From: Microbacterium sp. PM5
GTDB lineage: Bacteria; Actinomycetota; Actinomycetes; Actinomycetales; Microbacteriaceae
NCBI RefSeq assembly: GCF_003293595.1
Contig: NZ_CP022162.1
Coordinates: forward strand, 156,346 to 220,345
Reading direction: 5' to 3'
Length of the DNA stretch: 64,000 nt
Shown here: positions 17,417-25,892 of the stretch, piece after piece
How the letters are laid out: the number at the start of each line of letters is the position of its first letter
Position numbering within the stretch: the first letter of the stretch is position 1
Program-made: the position numbers and the translations under genes
Notes under the pieces: generated by a model
What the model was told of the DNA's origin: nothing
The model's database searches: none
The model's input: the letters and a program-made list of their open reading frames with translations, nothing else

Positions 17417-18969
17417 TCGCGCGAGCCCGCTGGTACCGTTTCGCCGCCGCGACCGTCGTCGCCGCGCTGATCGCGCTGATCCCGCTGCCTGCGCAGGCGG
17501 CCGAGTCGTATGTCCCCATCTCGGGCTCAGGATCGACCTGGTCGCAGAACGCACTCGACCAGTGGCGCAAGAACGTCGCGGGCAACTACGGCATGACGGT
17601 GAACTACTCCGGAACCGGCTCCTCGGCCGGTCGACAGGACTTCATCAACCAGACCGTCGACTTCGCGATCAGTGAGATCCCGTTCCAGGCCCACCCGGAA
17701 GACGGATCGGCGCCCGAGATTCCGGCCACGACCTACTCGTACATGCCGATCGTCGCCGGAGGTACCTCGCTGATGTACAACCTCAAGATCGCCGGCAAGC
17801 AGGTGACGAACCTGCGACTGTCGGGCGAGGTCATCGCGAAGATCTTCACCGGGGCCATCACCAACTGGAACGATCCGGCCATCCAGGCCGACAACCCCGC
17901 GCTCGCGATGCCCGACAAGTCGATCACGCCGGTCGTGCGCTCGGACGGGTCGGGCACGAGCGCCCAGTTCACACTGTGGATGTCGTCCCAGTTCCCGAGC
18001 ATCTGGACGCGCGGCATGACGTCGCAGTTCCCGTCGCTGAGCGGAGCCTTCAAGGCGCAGAGCGGATCGCTCGGCGTCGCCGGCTACGTCAGTCAGAACT
18101 ACGGTGAGGGTGCGATCACCTACGTCGAGTACTCGTACGCGCTGAAGTCGGGCTTCCCGGTCGCCAAAGTCCTGAACAAGTCGGGGTACTACGTCGAGCC
18201 GACCTACCAATCGGTCGCGGTCGCGCTCATGGGCGCGGCGATCAACTCCGATCTCACACAGAACCTCGACGGTGTCTACAACAACGCCGACCCTCGCACG
18301 TACCCCATGTCGAGCTACTCGTACATGATCGTTCCCACCCAGCCGACGAAGGTCTTCACCGCGGAGAAGGGGAAGACGCTGAGCAAGTTCGCGGACTACA
18401 TGATCTGCGAGGGGCAGCAGCAGGCATCCGCGCTGGGGTACTCGCCGCTGCCGATGAACCTCGTGCAGGCGGCCTCCGACGTCATCAAGACGATCCCCGG
18501 AACCGTCGGCGGCGTGGACTTCAACAGCTGCAACAACCCGACCTTCAAGCCGGGCGACTCACCGTCGAACAATCAGCTCGCCGCCACCGCTCCGATGCCG
18601 GCCGACTGCGACAAGCAGGGAACGACGCAATGTGCCACCGGCACGGGGGGAGCGACCGTCGACACGCCCGTGACGGGTACCGGCGGATCGGGGCAGGCGA
18701 CGAGCGGCTCCGGCGCCGCCGACGCCGCCGCGCCGGCGGCCGCCGCCGGCGCCGCGGCGGGCGGGTCCGACCCGGTCTACGATGCGAACGGCAATCTCGT
18801 CTCCGGAGCGAGCGCCGGTGGTGCGAAGGCGGTGTCGTCGCCGTTCACCCTCGCCTCCGACGGCTGGGGAGTGCCGCAGATCACGATGCTCGTCGCGTGC
18901 GCGTTCCTGCTCGCCGCCATCGTGCTGCCGCCGCTGCTGTCGCGACGCCTGCGCGGCTCGAAGCGCTGA
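17413..18969 (+). CDS. pstS: Phosphate-binding protein PstS with a C-terminal membrane anchor
   Basis: The extracellular substrate-binding subunit, 518 residues. It has a signal peptide cleaved near PLPAQAAES and no lipobox Cys. The PstS fold carries phosphate-contact signatures GSGSTWSQNA, SDGSGTSAQF and a C-terminal YSYMIVPT lobe. After residue about 400 come a Gly/Ala-rich linker and a hydrophobic helix (ITMLVACAFLLAAIVLPPLL) ending in RRLRGSKR. The protein is therefore tethered by its C-terminus rather than by lipid, which is unusual for PstS. The GTG overlaps the pstA stop by four bases. A terminator follows. Confidence 0.92.
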   Translation: MIARARWYRFAAATVVAALIALIPLPAQAAESYVPISGSGSTWSQNALDQWRKNVAGNYGMTVNYSGTGSSAGRQDFINQTVDFAISEIPFQAHPEDGSAPEIPATTYSYMPIVAGGTSLMYNLKIAGKQVTNLRLSGEVIAKIFTGAITNWNDPAIQADNPALAMPDKSITPVVRSDGSGTSAQFTLWMSSQFPSIWTRGMTSQFPSLSGAFKAQSGSLGVAGYVSQNYGEGAITYVEYSYALKSGFPVAKVLNKSGYYVEPTYQSVAVALMGAAINSDLTQNLDGVYNNADPRTYPMSSYSYMIVPTQPTKVFTAEKGKTLSKFADYMICEGQQQASALGYSPLPMNLVQAASDVIKTIPGTVGGVDFNSCNNPTFKPGDSPSNNQLAATAPMPADCDKQGTTQCATGTGGATVDTPVTGTGGSGQATSGSGAADAAAPAAAAGAAAGGSDPVYDANGNLVSGASAGGAKAVSSPFTLASDGWGVPQITMLVACAFLLAAIVLPPLLSRRLRGSKR

Positions 18970-18985
18970 GCACGTCGGTCACCCC

Positions 18986-19030
18986 GCGCCCCTGCGCGTG
19001 ACGGGGCGCCTATTCGGCGTGCCTATTTTT
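18986..19030 (+). terminator. Rho-independent terminator after pstS
   Basis: GCGCCCC (18986-18992) pairs with GGGGCGC (19003-19009). A second short stem overlaps it (GGCGC/GTGCC), followed by TATTTTTTCC at 19024-19033. It lies 17 bases after the pstS stop and should separate pstCAS from the genes that follow, at least in part. Confidence 0.75.
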
Positions 19031-19087
19031 TCCGTCTGATCTGGACATTAAAGCGTTCTCATGTTGAGTACGGGCTGGAGCAGGCTC

Positions 19088-19131
19088 GTTCCCAGGCGAT
19101 TCATCTGATGTCCACAACCCGCCCATACCTT
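19088..19131 (+). promoter_or_regulatory. Candidate Pho-box-like direct repeat and promoter
   Basis: GTTCCCAGGCG (19088-19098) and ATTCATCTGAT (19099-19109) are adjacent 11-mers. They resemble the Streptomyces PhoP box plan (GTTCAYYYRSC units, 11-base period), although the match is loose. A possible -10, CATACC (19124-19129), lies downstream, so the second unit would overlap the -35 region as expected for an activator. The next start codon is about 45 bases further. Confidence 0.35.
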
Positions 19132-19173
19132 GATCGCATCCGGCGTAGGTCGCCGCGAATCCCTGGAGAAATC

Positions 19174-21711
19174 TTGAACGTGTTGCCGCGTACCCGACGC
19201 CGCACCTGGTTCGCTTCCGGACTCACCGGAGTGCTCACCGCCGGTGCCGTCTTCGCCCTCGTGGCGGGGCTGGGCGTGACGATCGCGCCGACCGGAGCTC
19301 GTGCCGCGGACTCGAGTCAGATGACGGTGACTGCCAAGGCCCAGGACCGGGATCTCGCCTCGGCGCCGATGCCCGATCTGGCGGTGACCGTGTCGCAGAC
19401 GACGGACCTCGTCAACCAGGGGATCACGGTCAGCTGGACCGGCGCCAAGCAGTCGCAGCCCCCCGTGCCGGGTAGCGGGGGCACCAACTTCCTGCAGATC
19501 TTCCAGTGCTGGGGCGACGATCCGACCGACCCCACCCGTCCCGATCGCACCACGTGCGAGTACGGCGCGTTCAACAGGGCCGGCCAGACCCGAGACGGGG
19601 CACGGACGCCCGGCAGCGTGGCCGCGCAGGACCAGCAGTACACCGCGCCGGGAACGAACTTCTTCACCCCCACCATTACGGCGATTCCTTTCCGATCCGC
19701 GACCGGAAAGGTCATCGCGACCGTCGTCGACGGCAAGAAGGTGCCGGATGCCGTGAGCGTGAACGTCAACGAGTTCCAGACCAGCTACACGACGAACGAG
19801 ATCCCCTGGGCCGGCAGCGGCCGCGACGGCGCCGGCTCGGTCGCGTTCGAAACGCACACCGCGCTGCAGTCGATCGGACTCGGATGCGGAGCCGCCGTCG
19901 GCGCCGGCGCGAGCGCGACCGGCGCGCCGTGCTGGCTCGTCGTTGTGCCCCGCGGCGTGAACGACGTGGGCGAGACTCAGAACTCCTCGTCGGGACTCTT
20001 CTGGGACAACTGGAAGCACGCGCTCGCCGTCCGTCTGCAGTTCCGACCCATCGGCGCGCACTGTGCGATCGGCGCCGCGGAGCGCCAGCTGCAGGGCAGC
20101 GAGCTCGTGGCGAACGCGATCCAGTCCTGGCAGCCGACGCTCTGCGGGCAGGCCGGGGGAGCCATCTACTCGCACCTGACCAGCGTCGAGTCGAACGCCG
20201 TGGTGGCGGCAGCCGCCGACCCCTCGGCGCCACTCGCCCTGACGTCCCAGCCCCTGCCCGTCGCCGACGGCCAGAAGGATCCGCTCGCCTACGCGCCCAT
20301 CGCCCTGACGGGACTGTCGGTCGCATTCGCCGTCGACCGCACCGCGCCGAACAGCTCCACGGCGCCGGGTGGTGTGGCGGAACGCACCAATCTGCCGTTC
20401 ACGCAGATGAAGCTCACTCCGCGGCTGATCGCCAAGCTGCTGACGTCGTCCTATGTCGAGTCCTTGCCGTATGGGGCCGACAAGACGGAGATCGGCTATA
20501 AGGACAACGCAAACCCCGGGAGCAACGCCTACAACCTCGCGGAAGATCCGGACTTCCGGTCCATCAACGACGCGGACTGGCAGTACCAGGGTCTTCGCGG
20601 TCTGGTCTTCGCCGGGCTCCTCGTTCCGCAGGGCCGATCCGACGGCGCCGTCGCGATCTGGAAGTACATCCTGGCCGACGCGGATGCCCGCGCCTTCCTC
20701 AACGGCGATCCTGACCCGTGGGGGATGAAGGTCAATCCCTGGTTCTCCACCAATCCGCGGATCAACCCCACGGGAACGGCTCTCGGTATCCCGATGGACA
20801 ACTATCCCAAGGCCGACCCCATCGAGAGCCCCGCGGACAAGACGGAAGGAACTCCTCCGATCAACCTGGTGACCTGGCGGCCGTACACCAACGATTACGA
20901 CTCGGGCGGAAAACTGACGCTTCAGGGCGATGCGCTGCTGCTGGGGTCATGGGATCCGCAGGCGAGCCCACCCAAGTTCAGCAAGACGGTCCGGCGTCTC
21001 CCCGGATATCAGGCGGTCATGAGCGTGACCGACCTCGGCGCATCGGAACGGTACGGCGTCCACACCGCGGCGCTCCTGAACCCCGCCGGCACGTTCGTCG
21101 CTCCGACGACGTCGAGCCTCACTGCTGCCGCTGCCGCCATGACGCCCGTGGCCGGCTCGTCCGGGATGGTGGCCTTCGACCCGGCCTCACCGCAAGCGGC
21201 GGCGGCGACAGACGCGTATCCGCTGGCCATGCCGGTCTACGCGGCGGCCCGCACGGACGGGAAGGATGCCGAGCTGCGCTCCAGCTACGCGTCTTTCATC
21301 CGCTACGCGGTGGGCGCCGGCCAGCGACCCGGATCCGCCGACGGACAGCTCCCCGAGGGCTACGCACCGATTCCGACGGCGTGGGTGGGGGCGGCCACCG
21401 AGGTCGCCGACCGCATCGCTGCGGGGCCGGTCGCGCCCTCGCCGCAGCCCTCGGCTCCGAGTTCCGCGACGGTCGTCAGAGCACCGGCCCCCGCCGCGGC
21501 CGCGCCGGTGAGCTCCAGCGACTCGTCGGGGACGTTGCCGCCCCAGCCGGCGGCGACAGGCGCCGCGATGTCGCTCAGCGCCAGCACGACGCCCGCCGAT
21601 CCCGTCGCCGCGACCGGCGCGGTGGTTCCCATCGCTCTTCTCGCGGCCGTCGCAGCCGTCATCGTCAGCGCCCTCACGGGCCGCCGGCGACGGATGCCCT
21701 CACAGACTTGA
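19174..21711 (+). CDS. Large secreted PstS-like binding protein with C-terminal anchor
   Basis: A surface protein of 845 residues counted from the TTG at 19174, chosen because GGAGAAA lies just upstream; ATG 19108 is an alternative. A signal peptide ends near TGARAADSS. The N-terminal region (about 25-310) is of unknown fold and has paired Cys residues (for example QCWGDD and TTCEYG). A PstS-like region follows (ALTGLSVAFAVDRTA, then a lobe ending YAPIPTAWVGAATEVAD). An Ala/Pro/Ser linker leads to a hydrophobic helix (VVPIALLAAVAAVIVSAL) and RRRR. I infer a ligand-binding protein anchored in the membrane and reaching into the wall. The ligand is unknown; phosphate is suggested only by the neighbours. 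Confidence 0.75.
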   Translation: MNVLPRTRRRTWFASGLTGVLTAGAVFALVAGLGVTIAPTGARAADSSQMTVTAKAQDRDLASAPMPDLAVTVSQTTDLVNQGITVSWTGAKQSQPPVPGSGGTNFLQIFQCWGDDPTDPTRPDRTTCEYGAFNRAGQTRDGARTPGSVAAQDQQYTAPGTNFFTPTITAIPFRSATGKVIATVVDGKKVPDAVSVNVNEFQTSYTTNEIPWAGSGRDGAGSVAFETHTALQSIGLGCGAAVGAGASATGAPCWLVVVPRGVNDVGETQNSSSGLFWDNWKHALAVRLQFRPIGAHCAIGAAERQLQGSELVANAIQSWQPTLCGQAGGAIYSHLTSVESNAVVAAAADPSAPLALTSQPLPVADGQKDPLAYAPIALTGLSVAFAVDRTAPNSSTAPGGVAERTNLPFTQMKLTPRLIAKLLTSSYVESLPYGADKTEIGYKDNANPGSNAYNLAEDPDFRSINDADWQYQGLRGLVFAGLLVPQGRSDGAVAIWKYILADADARAFLNGDPDPWGMKVNPWFSTNPRINPTGTALGIPMDNYPKADPIESPADKTEGTPPINLVTWRPYTNDYDSGGKLTLQGDALLLGSWDPQASPPKFSKTVRRLPGYQAVMSVTDLGASERYGVHTAALLNPAGTFVAPTTSSLTAAAAAMTPVAGSSGMVAFDPASPQAAAATDAYPLAMPVYAAARTDGKDAELRSSYASFIRYAVGAGQRPGSADGQLPEGYAPIPTAWVGAATEVADRIAAGPVAPSPQPSAPSSATVVRAPAPAAAAPVSSSDSSGTLPPQPAATGAAMSLSASTTPADPVAATGAVVPIALLAAVAAVIVSALTGRRRRMPSQT

Positions 21712-21776
21712 GCCCGCTCACCGGGACCAAGACGACGCACACTCGCGTCGGACCCTTCACCTTCGAAAGGCAAACC

Positions 21777-22991
21777 ATGAAGTTCAAGAAGACTGCGTCG
21801 TTCGGCGCGGTTGTCGCGCTCGCCCTCGCCGGCGTCGCGTTCGTGGCGGCGCCGGCCAACGCCGAGCCGACCACTCCCACCGGCGGCTACACACTCGCCG
21901 GTTCCGACACCATCCAGGACGTCGTCAACGCCCTCGTGAACGGCACCAGCGTCACGGGCTCGTTCGTGCAGGTGAAGGCATCCGGTGTGCCGAACGCGTC
22001 CTTCGACGCGTTCCCGAACACCGGCTCGGGCAGCTTCATCCAGACCAAGTCCGGCAGCCAGTTCAAGTACTTCCTGCGTCCTTCCGGCTCGGGCGACGGC
22101 ATCAACTCGATGATCGCGTCGTTCAACCTCAAGAACAACGGCTACCAGTGGTCCAAGACCGGCTCGCAGAGCCTGCAGGGCTACGTCGACATCGCGCGCT
22201 CCTCGGGCGGCCCGAAGACGCTCGACTCGAACCAGTCCAGCCCGGCTGCCAGCGACATCGCCTTCGTCCCCTTCGCCCGCGACGCCGTCTCGTACGCGTA
22301 CGTCGAGGATGCCTCGTGGAGCCAGTCGCAGAAGGACGCGGTCGCGGCCCTCAGCGGCGCGGACCTGAAGAACCTCTACGACGGCACCCAGCCGGTCGCC
22401 GGTGTCACCCTGCGCCCGCTGCTGCCGCAGTCCTCTTCGGGCACCCGCAAGTTCTTCCTCGGCAACGGCGGCGGAACGGGCCTCGGCTACTCGAACAACA
22501 ACAAGCCCGCGGGCGTCGCGACCGGTGACGACGCCAAGCAGGAGAACGTGGCGACCGAGCTGAGCGCCGTCGGCGTCGGCGCGGTCATCCCCTTCTCGGC
22601 CGCCGGCTGGATCGCCCAGTCCAACGGTGCCGTTCCGTTCAACTCGATCGCTGCCGCCAACACCGCTCTCGGCTCCGCCGGCAGCGTCAAGCTGGGCAAC
22701 CCGCTGTCCTCCTCGACGACGGTCTACACCGGCACGTCCTCGCTGACGCCCACCGCCGCCTACTACGCAAGCACCACGTGGGGACGCAACACCTACCTCG
22801 TCACCGCGCTGTCCGCGCTCGCGAACGATGCCAAGGTCGCCGCGCTGCTCGACCCGACCAAGACCGGCGCGACCAGCCTCGCTGGCTACGGGACGCTTCC
22901 GTCCACCCCGGGAGCCGTGAAGACGAAGTTCGGCTTCCTCGCGCCGTCGACGACGAACATCGTCTACGCCCTGTCCTCCGACACCTACTGA
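21777..22991 (+). CDS. Secreted PstS-like substrate-binding protein
   Basis: A protein of 404 residues with a signal peptide (MKFKKTASFGAVVALALAG...) cleaved near APANAEP. The mature part begins YTLAGSDTIQDVVNAL, a PstS-type N-terminal strand and loop, and continues with SGSGDGINSM and IAFVPFARDAVSYAYV, typical of the periplasmic binding fold. There is neither a lipobox nor a C-terminal membrane helix, so unlike the two preceding binding proteins it should be released or held by other proteins. The ribosome site GAAAGGCAAACC precedes the ATG. The gene sits in line with the WxL-like gene downstream. Confidence 0.8.
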   Translation: MKFKKTASFGAVVALALAGVAFVAAPANAEPTTPTGGYTLAGSDTIQDVVNALVNGTSVTGSFVQVKASGVPNASFDAFPNTGSGSFIQTKSGSQFKYFLRPSGSGDGINSMIASFNLKNNGYQWSKTGSQSLQGYVDIARSSGGPKTLDSNQSSPAASDIAFVPFARDAVSYAYVEDASWSQSQKDAVAALSGADLKNLYDGTQPVAGVTLRPLLPQSSSGTRKFFLGNGGGTGLGYSNNNKPAGVATGDDAKQENVATELSAVGVGAVIPFSAAGWIAQSNGAVPFNSIAAANTALGSAGSVKLGNPLSSSTTVYTGTSSLTPTAAYYASTTWGRNTYLVTALSALANDAKVAALLDPTKTGATSLAGYGTLPSTPGAVKTKFGFLAPSTTNIVYALSSDTY

Positions 22992-23025
22992 TCTGCCGAT
23001 CCTCAGAAAAGGACACCGCATCATC

Positions 23026-24588
23026 ATGAAGAAAACCATTCAGCGCGGCGTCGCATTGTTCGTGACCGCCGCGGCAGTCACGGCAGTCGGCGCACTGGCG
23101 GCCGCGCCTGCGTACGCGGCGGCGCCCGTCAGCAACCAGACGGTCTACCTGCTCGACGGCAATGCGCTCCCCCTCCCCGCGACGGGAAGCAACTGGAAGA
23201 GCACTGACGTTCTGCTGTCGCCGGTCGCGAGCGACCCCAGTGCCGCGTCGAAGTTCTCCGACCCGAGCAGCTTCGTCGGCGTCATCACCTTCATCGCGAA
23301 CCCGGGCACCGAAGACAACCCCGCCGGGTATCTCGGCACGGGAGGCGGGGGTGGCTGGGGTCCGTACGTGACACCCGACACCCTCACCGACAATCCCGCC
23401 GTCGCCGGCGACTTCCACGACCTCCTCAACGCGGGCGGCACGTTCAGCCTCGGTCAGGCGTGGCTCGACGGCAGCAACCACGCCGTGCAGGTCGTCTTCA
23501 CGACCGTGGTGCTGGGTGCCGGTACGGCGACCACGGGCGGCAGCCTCAGCTGGACGGCTCCGGTGTCGACGACCGCCCCGGCGATCACGACGCAGCCGGC
23601 CGACAAGACGGTGCTGCCGGGCCAGTCGGCCGTTTTCACGGCCGCGGCCTCGGGCTCGCCGGCGCCGACGGTGAAGTGGCAGTCGTCGACCGACGGCACC
23701 ACGTGGTCGGACGTGGCGGGCGCCACCTCCGACACCCTCACGGTGTCCAACGTGCAGCTGGCACAGTCGGGTACGAAGTACCAGGCCGTCTACACCAACT
23801 CGGCCGGCACGGCGACGACCTCCGCGGCGACCCTCACGGTCACCAACGTGGTGCCCACCGAGCCGACCGGTTCGGACGCGGGCAAGGTCACGATCGCCGA
23901 CCCCGCCGACGGTGCCACCACGGTGACGGTCCCCGCCGGTGTCGGCCTCAAGGCTCAGACGCTGACCGCCTGGGGCTGGTCCACCGCGACCAACCTCGGT
24001 CAGGTCACCGCTGACGCCACCTCCGGTGACGTCGTCGTGAACATCGCCACGCTTGCTCCCGGTGCGCACACCATCGCGCTGACCCAGCCGGGCAGCTCGA
24101 CGGTCGTCGTGTGGGGCACCTTCACGGTCCCCGTGCCGAGCTACCCCGCCAAGACCGACACGGTCGACCTGCAGGCGGCGGTCACGGCCAGCGACCTGTG
24201 GTCGCTGAACGCGGCGCAGACGGCGATCGACTTCGGCAACGTGGCACGCAACGCGTCGTCGACGAAGTCGCTCGGCAAGGTCACCGTCATCGACGACCGC
24301 AAGGTGCTCAAGGGCTGGACCCTCGACGCCGCGTGGTCGAAGTTCACGGCGGGCTCCGACGAGATCCCGGCCTCCGCGCTGACGATCACGCCGAAGGCGT
24401 TCGACAACGGTTCGCTGCTGCCGGGCGTCACGCTCGGCACCAACGGCACCAAGATCGCCGAGAGCACGGCGGTGTCGACGCTCACCGACGGTGCGCTGCT
24501 CGATGCCGACCTGAAGTTCGTGGCGCCGAAGGATGCCGCGGCCGGTCAGTACCACTCCACGCTGACGCTGACGCTCACCTCCAAGTGA
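23026..24588 (+). CDS. Secreted Ig-like protein with a WxL-like C-terminal domain
   Basis: A 520-residue exported protein. A signal peptide (about 1-31) is followed by a unique N-terminal domain, an Ig-like domain (PAITTQPADKTVLPGQSAVF, about residues 185-275) and a linker domain. The last 150 residues resemble the WxL cell-wall binding domain: IDFGNVARNASSTKSLGKV, then VIDDRKVLKGWTLDAAWSKF holding one W-x-L motif, and a final GQYHSTLTLTLTSK where the second W is missing. In Firmicutes WxL domains bind peptidoglycan non-covalently and partner DUF916 proteins; a DUF916 gene is next here. That the domain is truly WxL is a judgement by eye. Confidence 0.7.
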   Translation: MKKTIQRGVALFVTAAAVTAVGALAAAPAYAAAPVSNQTVYLLDGNALPLPATGSNWKSTDVLLSPVASDPSAASKFSDPSSFVGVITFIANPGTEDNPAGYLGTGGGGGWGPYVTPDTLTDNPAVAGDFHDLLNAGGTFSLGQAWLDGSNHAVQVVFTTVVLGAGTATTGGSLSWTAPVSTTAPAITTQPADKTVLPGQSAVFTAAASGSPAPTVKWQSSTDGTTWSDVAGATSDTLTVSNVQLAQSGTKYQAVYTNSAGTATTSAATLTVTNVVPTEPTGSDAGKVTIADPADGATTVTVPAGVGLKAQTLTAWGWSTATNLGQVTADATSGDVVVNIATLAPGAHTIALTQPGSSTVVVWGTFTVPVPSYPAKTDTVDLQAAVTASDLWSLNAAQTAIDFGNVARNASSTKSLGKVTVIDDRKVLKGWTLDAAWSKFTAGSDEIPASALTITPKAFDNGSLLPGVTLGTNGTKIAESTAVSTLTDGALLDADLKFVAPKDAAAGQYHSTLTLTLTSK

Positions 24589-24609
24589 GCCCTGCGGCCC
24601 GACGCTGAG

Positions 24610-24645
24610 CCGTGTGGGGAGGTCGTTCGCGACCTCCCCACACGG
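24610..24645 (+). terminator. Perfect 16-base-pair hairpin between the WxL-like and DUF916 genes
   Basis: CCGTGTGGGGAGGTCG (24610-24625) and CGACCTCCCCACACGG (24630-24645) pair without mismatch around a TTCG loop. No U-run follows. Placed 22 bases after the stop, it is probably a partial terminator or an RNA stabiliser that sets a higher level of the WxL-like mRNA than of the downstream genes. Confidence 0.7.
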
Positions 24646-24761
24646 TGCGTTCACGATGCGATCGGGCCGACGCGGCATCCGTCATCTTCCGGAGCCGTCC
24701 CGATCACCCCTCGTTCATCCCCGCGACCACCCCTCGTCGCCCATATCTGCGGAGATTGACC

Positions 24762-25892
24762 GTGCAGTTCTCGACCACCCGATCGGGAAGGCGCATCCGG
24801 CACACGTTCGGTGCGTTCTTCTTCGCGCTCGCCCTCGCGCTCCCCGTCGCCGCGAGCGCGTTGCCCGCTCGTGCCGACGACACCGCTCCCGACCCCGGCG
24901 CGTCGGCGGCCTCGGTCGGTGTCGCGACGCGTCCCGCAGGAACGGACGGCCGCCCCGACGGGCGCACCCGATTCGCGTATGCAGCGGATCCCGGCCAGAG
25001 CGTGACCGACCAGGTGCTGGTCGGCAACACGGGCACGCAGCGACAGGACTTCACCGTCTACGCGACCGACGCGTACAACGCGACCAGCGGTGAGTTCTCG
25101 CTGCTCGCCACCGCCGAGACCCCGCAAGCCCTGGGCACCTGGGTGCGTTTCGAGAACGGCCAGGACCGCATCCAGTTCTCCCTCGAGCCGCAGGAAGTGC
25201 GTCTGCTCAGCTTCACCGTCGCCTTCCCCGCGGACGCGACCCCCGGAGACCACGCGGGCGGGATCGTCGCCTCGGTCACGGAGGAGGGGCAACAGGTCAG
25301 TCTCGACCGCCGCGTCGCGACGGCGCTGTTCGCGCGCGTGTCCGGCGACCTGCAGCCGCGTCTGACTCTGGCGAGCTTCGATGCGACGTATCAGGGCGAC
25401 TGGTGGAACCCCTTCGGCGGCACGCTCAAGGTGCTCTATACGGTCGACAACCCCGGCAACGTCGCGCTCGCGGCGAACGTCTCCATGGGCGCCGTGACGT
25501 GGTTCGGCATCCCCGCCGCCGAGACGCAGGGCGGAGCGATCCCCGTGCTCCTTCCGGGCAACTCCGCGACCTACGAGTTCGATCTCGTCGGAGTGGGTCA
25601 GTGGGGTTACCTGAATCCGGCGGCGAAGCTGACGCCGTTCGTCGACGCCCCGGATGCCGCGATGCAGGTCGCGGTCGCACCGGTGAGCCGCGACACGGTT
25701 GTCGTCGCCGTCCCGTGGATGCTGCTGATCGCCGCCGCTGTCGCCGCGGCCGTGGTTCTGCTGCTGCGCTGGCGGCGCCGGCGCGACGAGGCGCGCGCCC
25801 GGGAATGGATCGCCTACACCGAGCAGCAGGCGGCCATCGCGGCCGAGGCGAGGGTGCGTGCCGCCGCGGCGACCGCCCCGGCGGATTCATGA
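24762..25892 (+). CDS. DUF916 (WxL-interacting-type) membrane protein
   Basis: A 376-residue protein with a signal peptide ending near ALPARADD. A DUF916-like domain follows: AADPGQSVTDQVLVGNTGTQ, then DFTVYATDAYNATSGEF and FTVAFPADATPGDHAGGIV. A second beta-rich domain contains VGQWGYLNPAAKLTP. Then come one membrane helix (VPWMLLIAAAVAAAVVLLLR) and a charged, helical cytoplasmic tail of about 45 residues. In Firmicutes such proteins bind peptidoglycan and hold WxL proteins. The GTG start is supported by GGAG about 8 bases upstream. The next gene starts inside its stop codon. Confidence 0.82.
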   Translation: MQFSTTRSGRRIRHTFGAFFFALALALPVAASALPARADDTAPDPGASAASVGVATRPAGTDGRPDGRTRFAYAADPGQSVTDQVLVGNTGTQRQDFTVYATDAYNATSGEFSLLATAETPQALGTWVRFENGQDRIQFSLEPQEVRLLSFTVAFPADATPGDHAGGIVASVTEEGQQVSLDRRVATALFARVSGDLQPRLTLASFDATYQGDWWNPFGGTLKVLYTVDNPGNVALAANVSMGAVTWFGIPAAETQGGAIPVLLPGNSATYEFDLVGVGQWGYLNPAAKLTPFVDAPDAAMQVAVAPVSRDTVVVAVPWMLLIAAAVAAAVVLLLRWRRRRDEARAREWIAYTEQQAAIAAEARVRAAAATAPADS

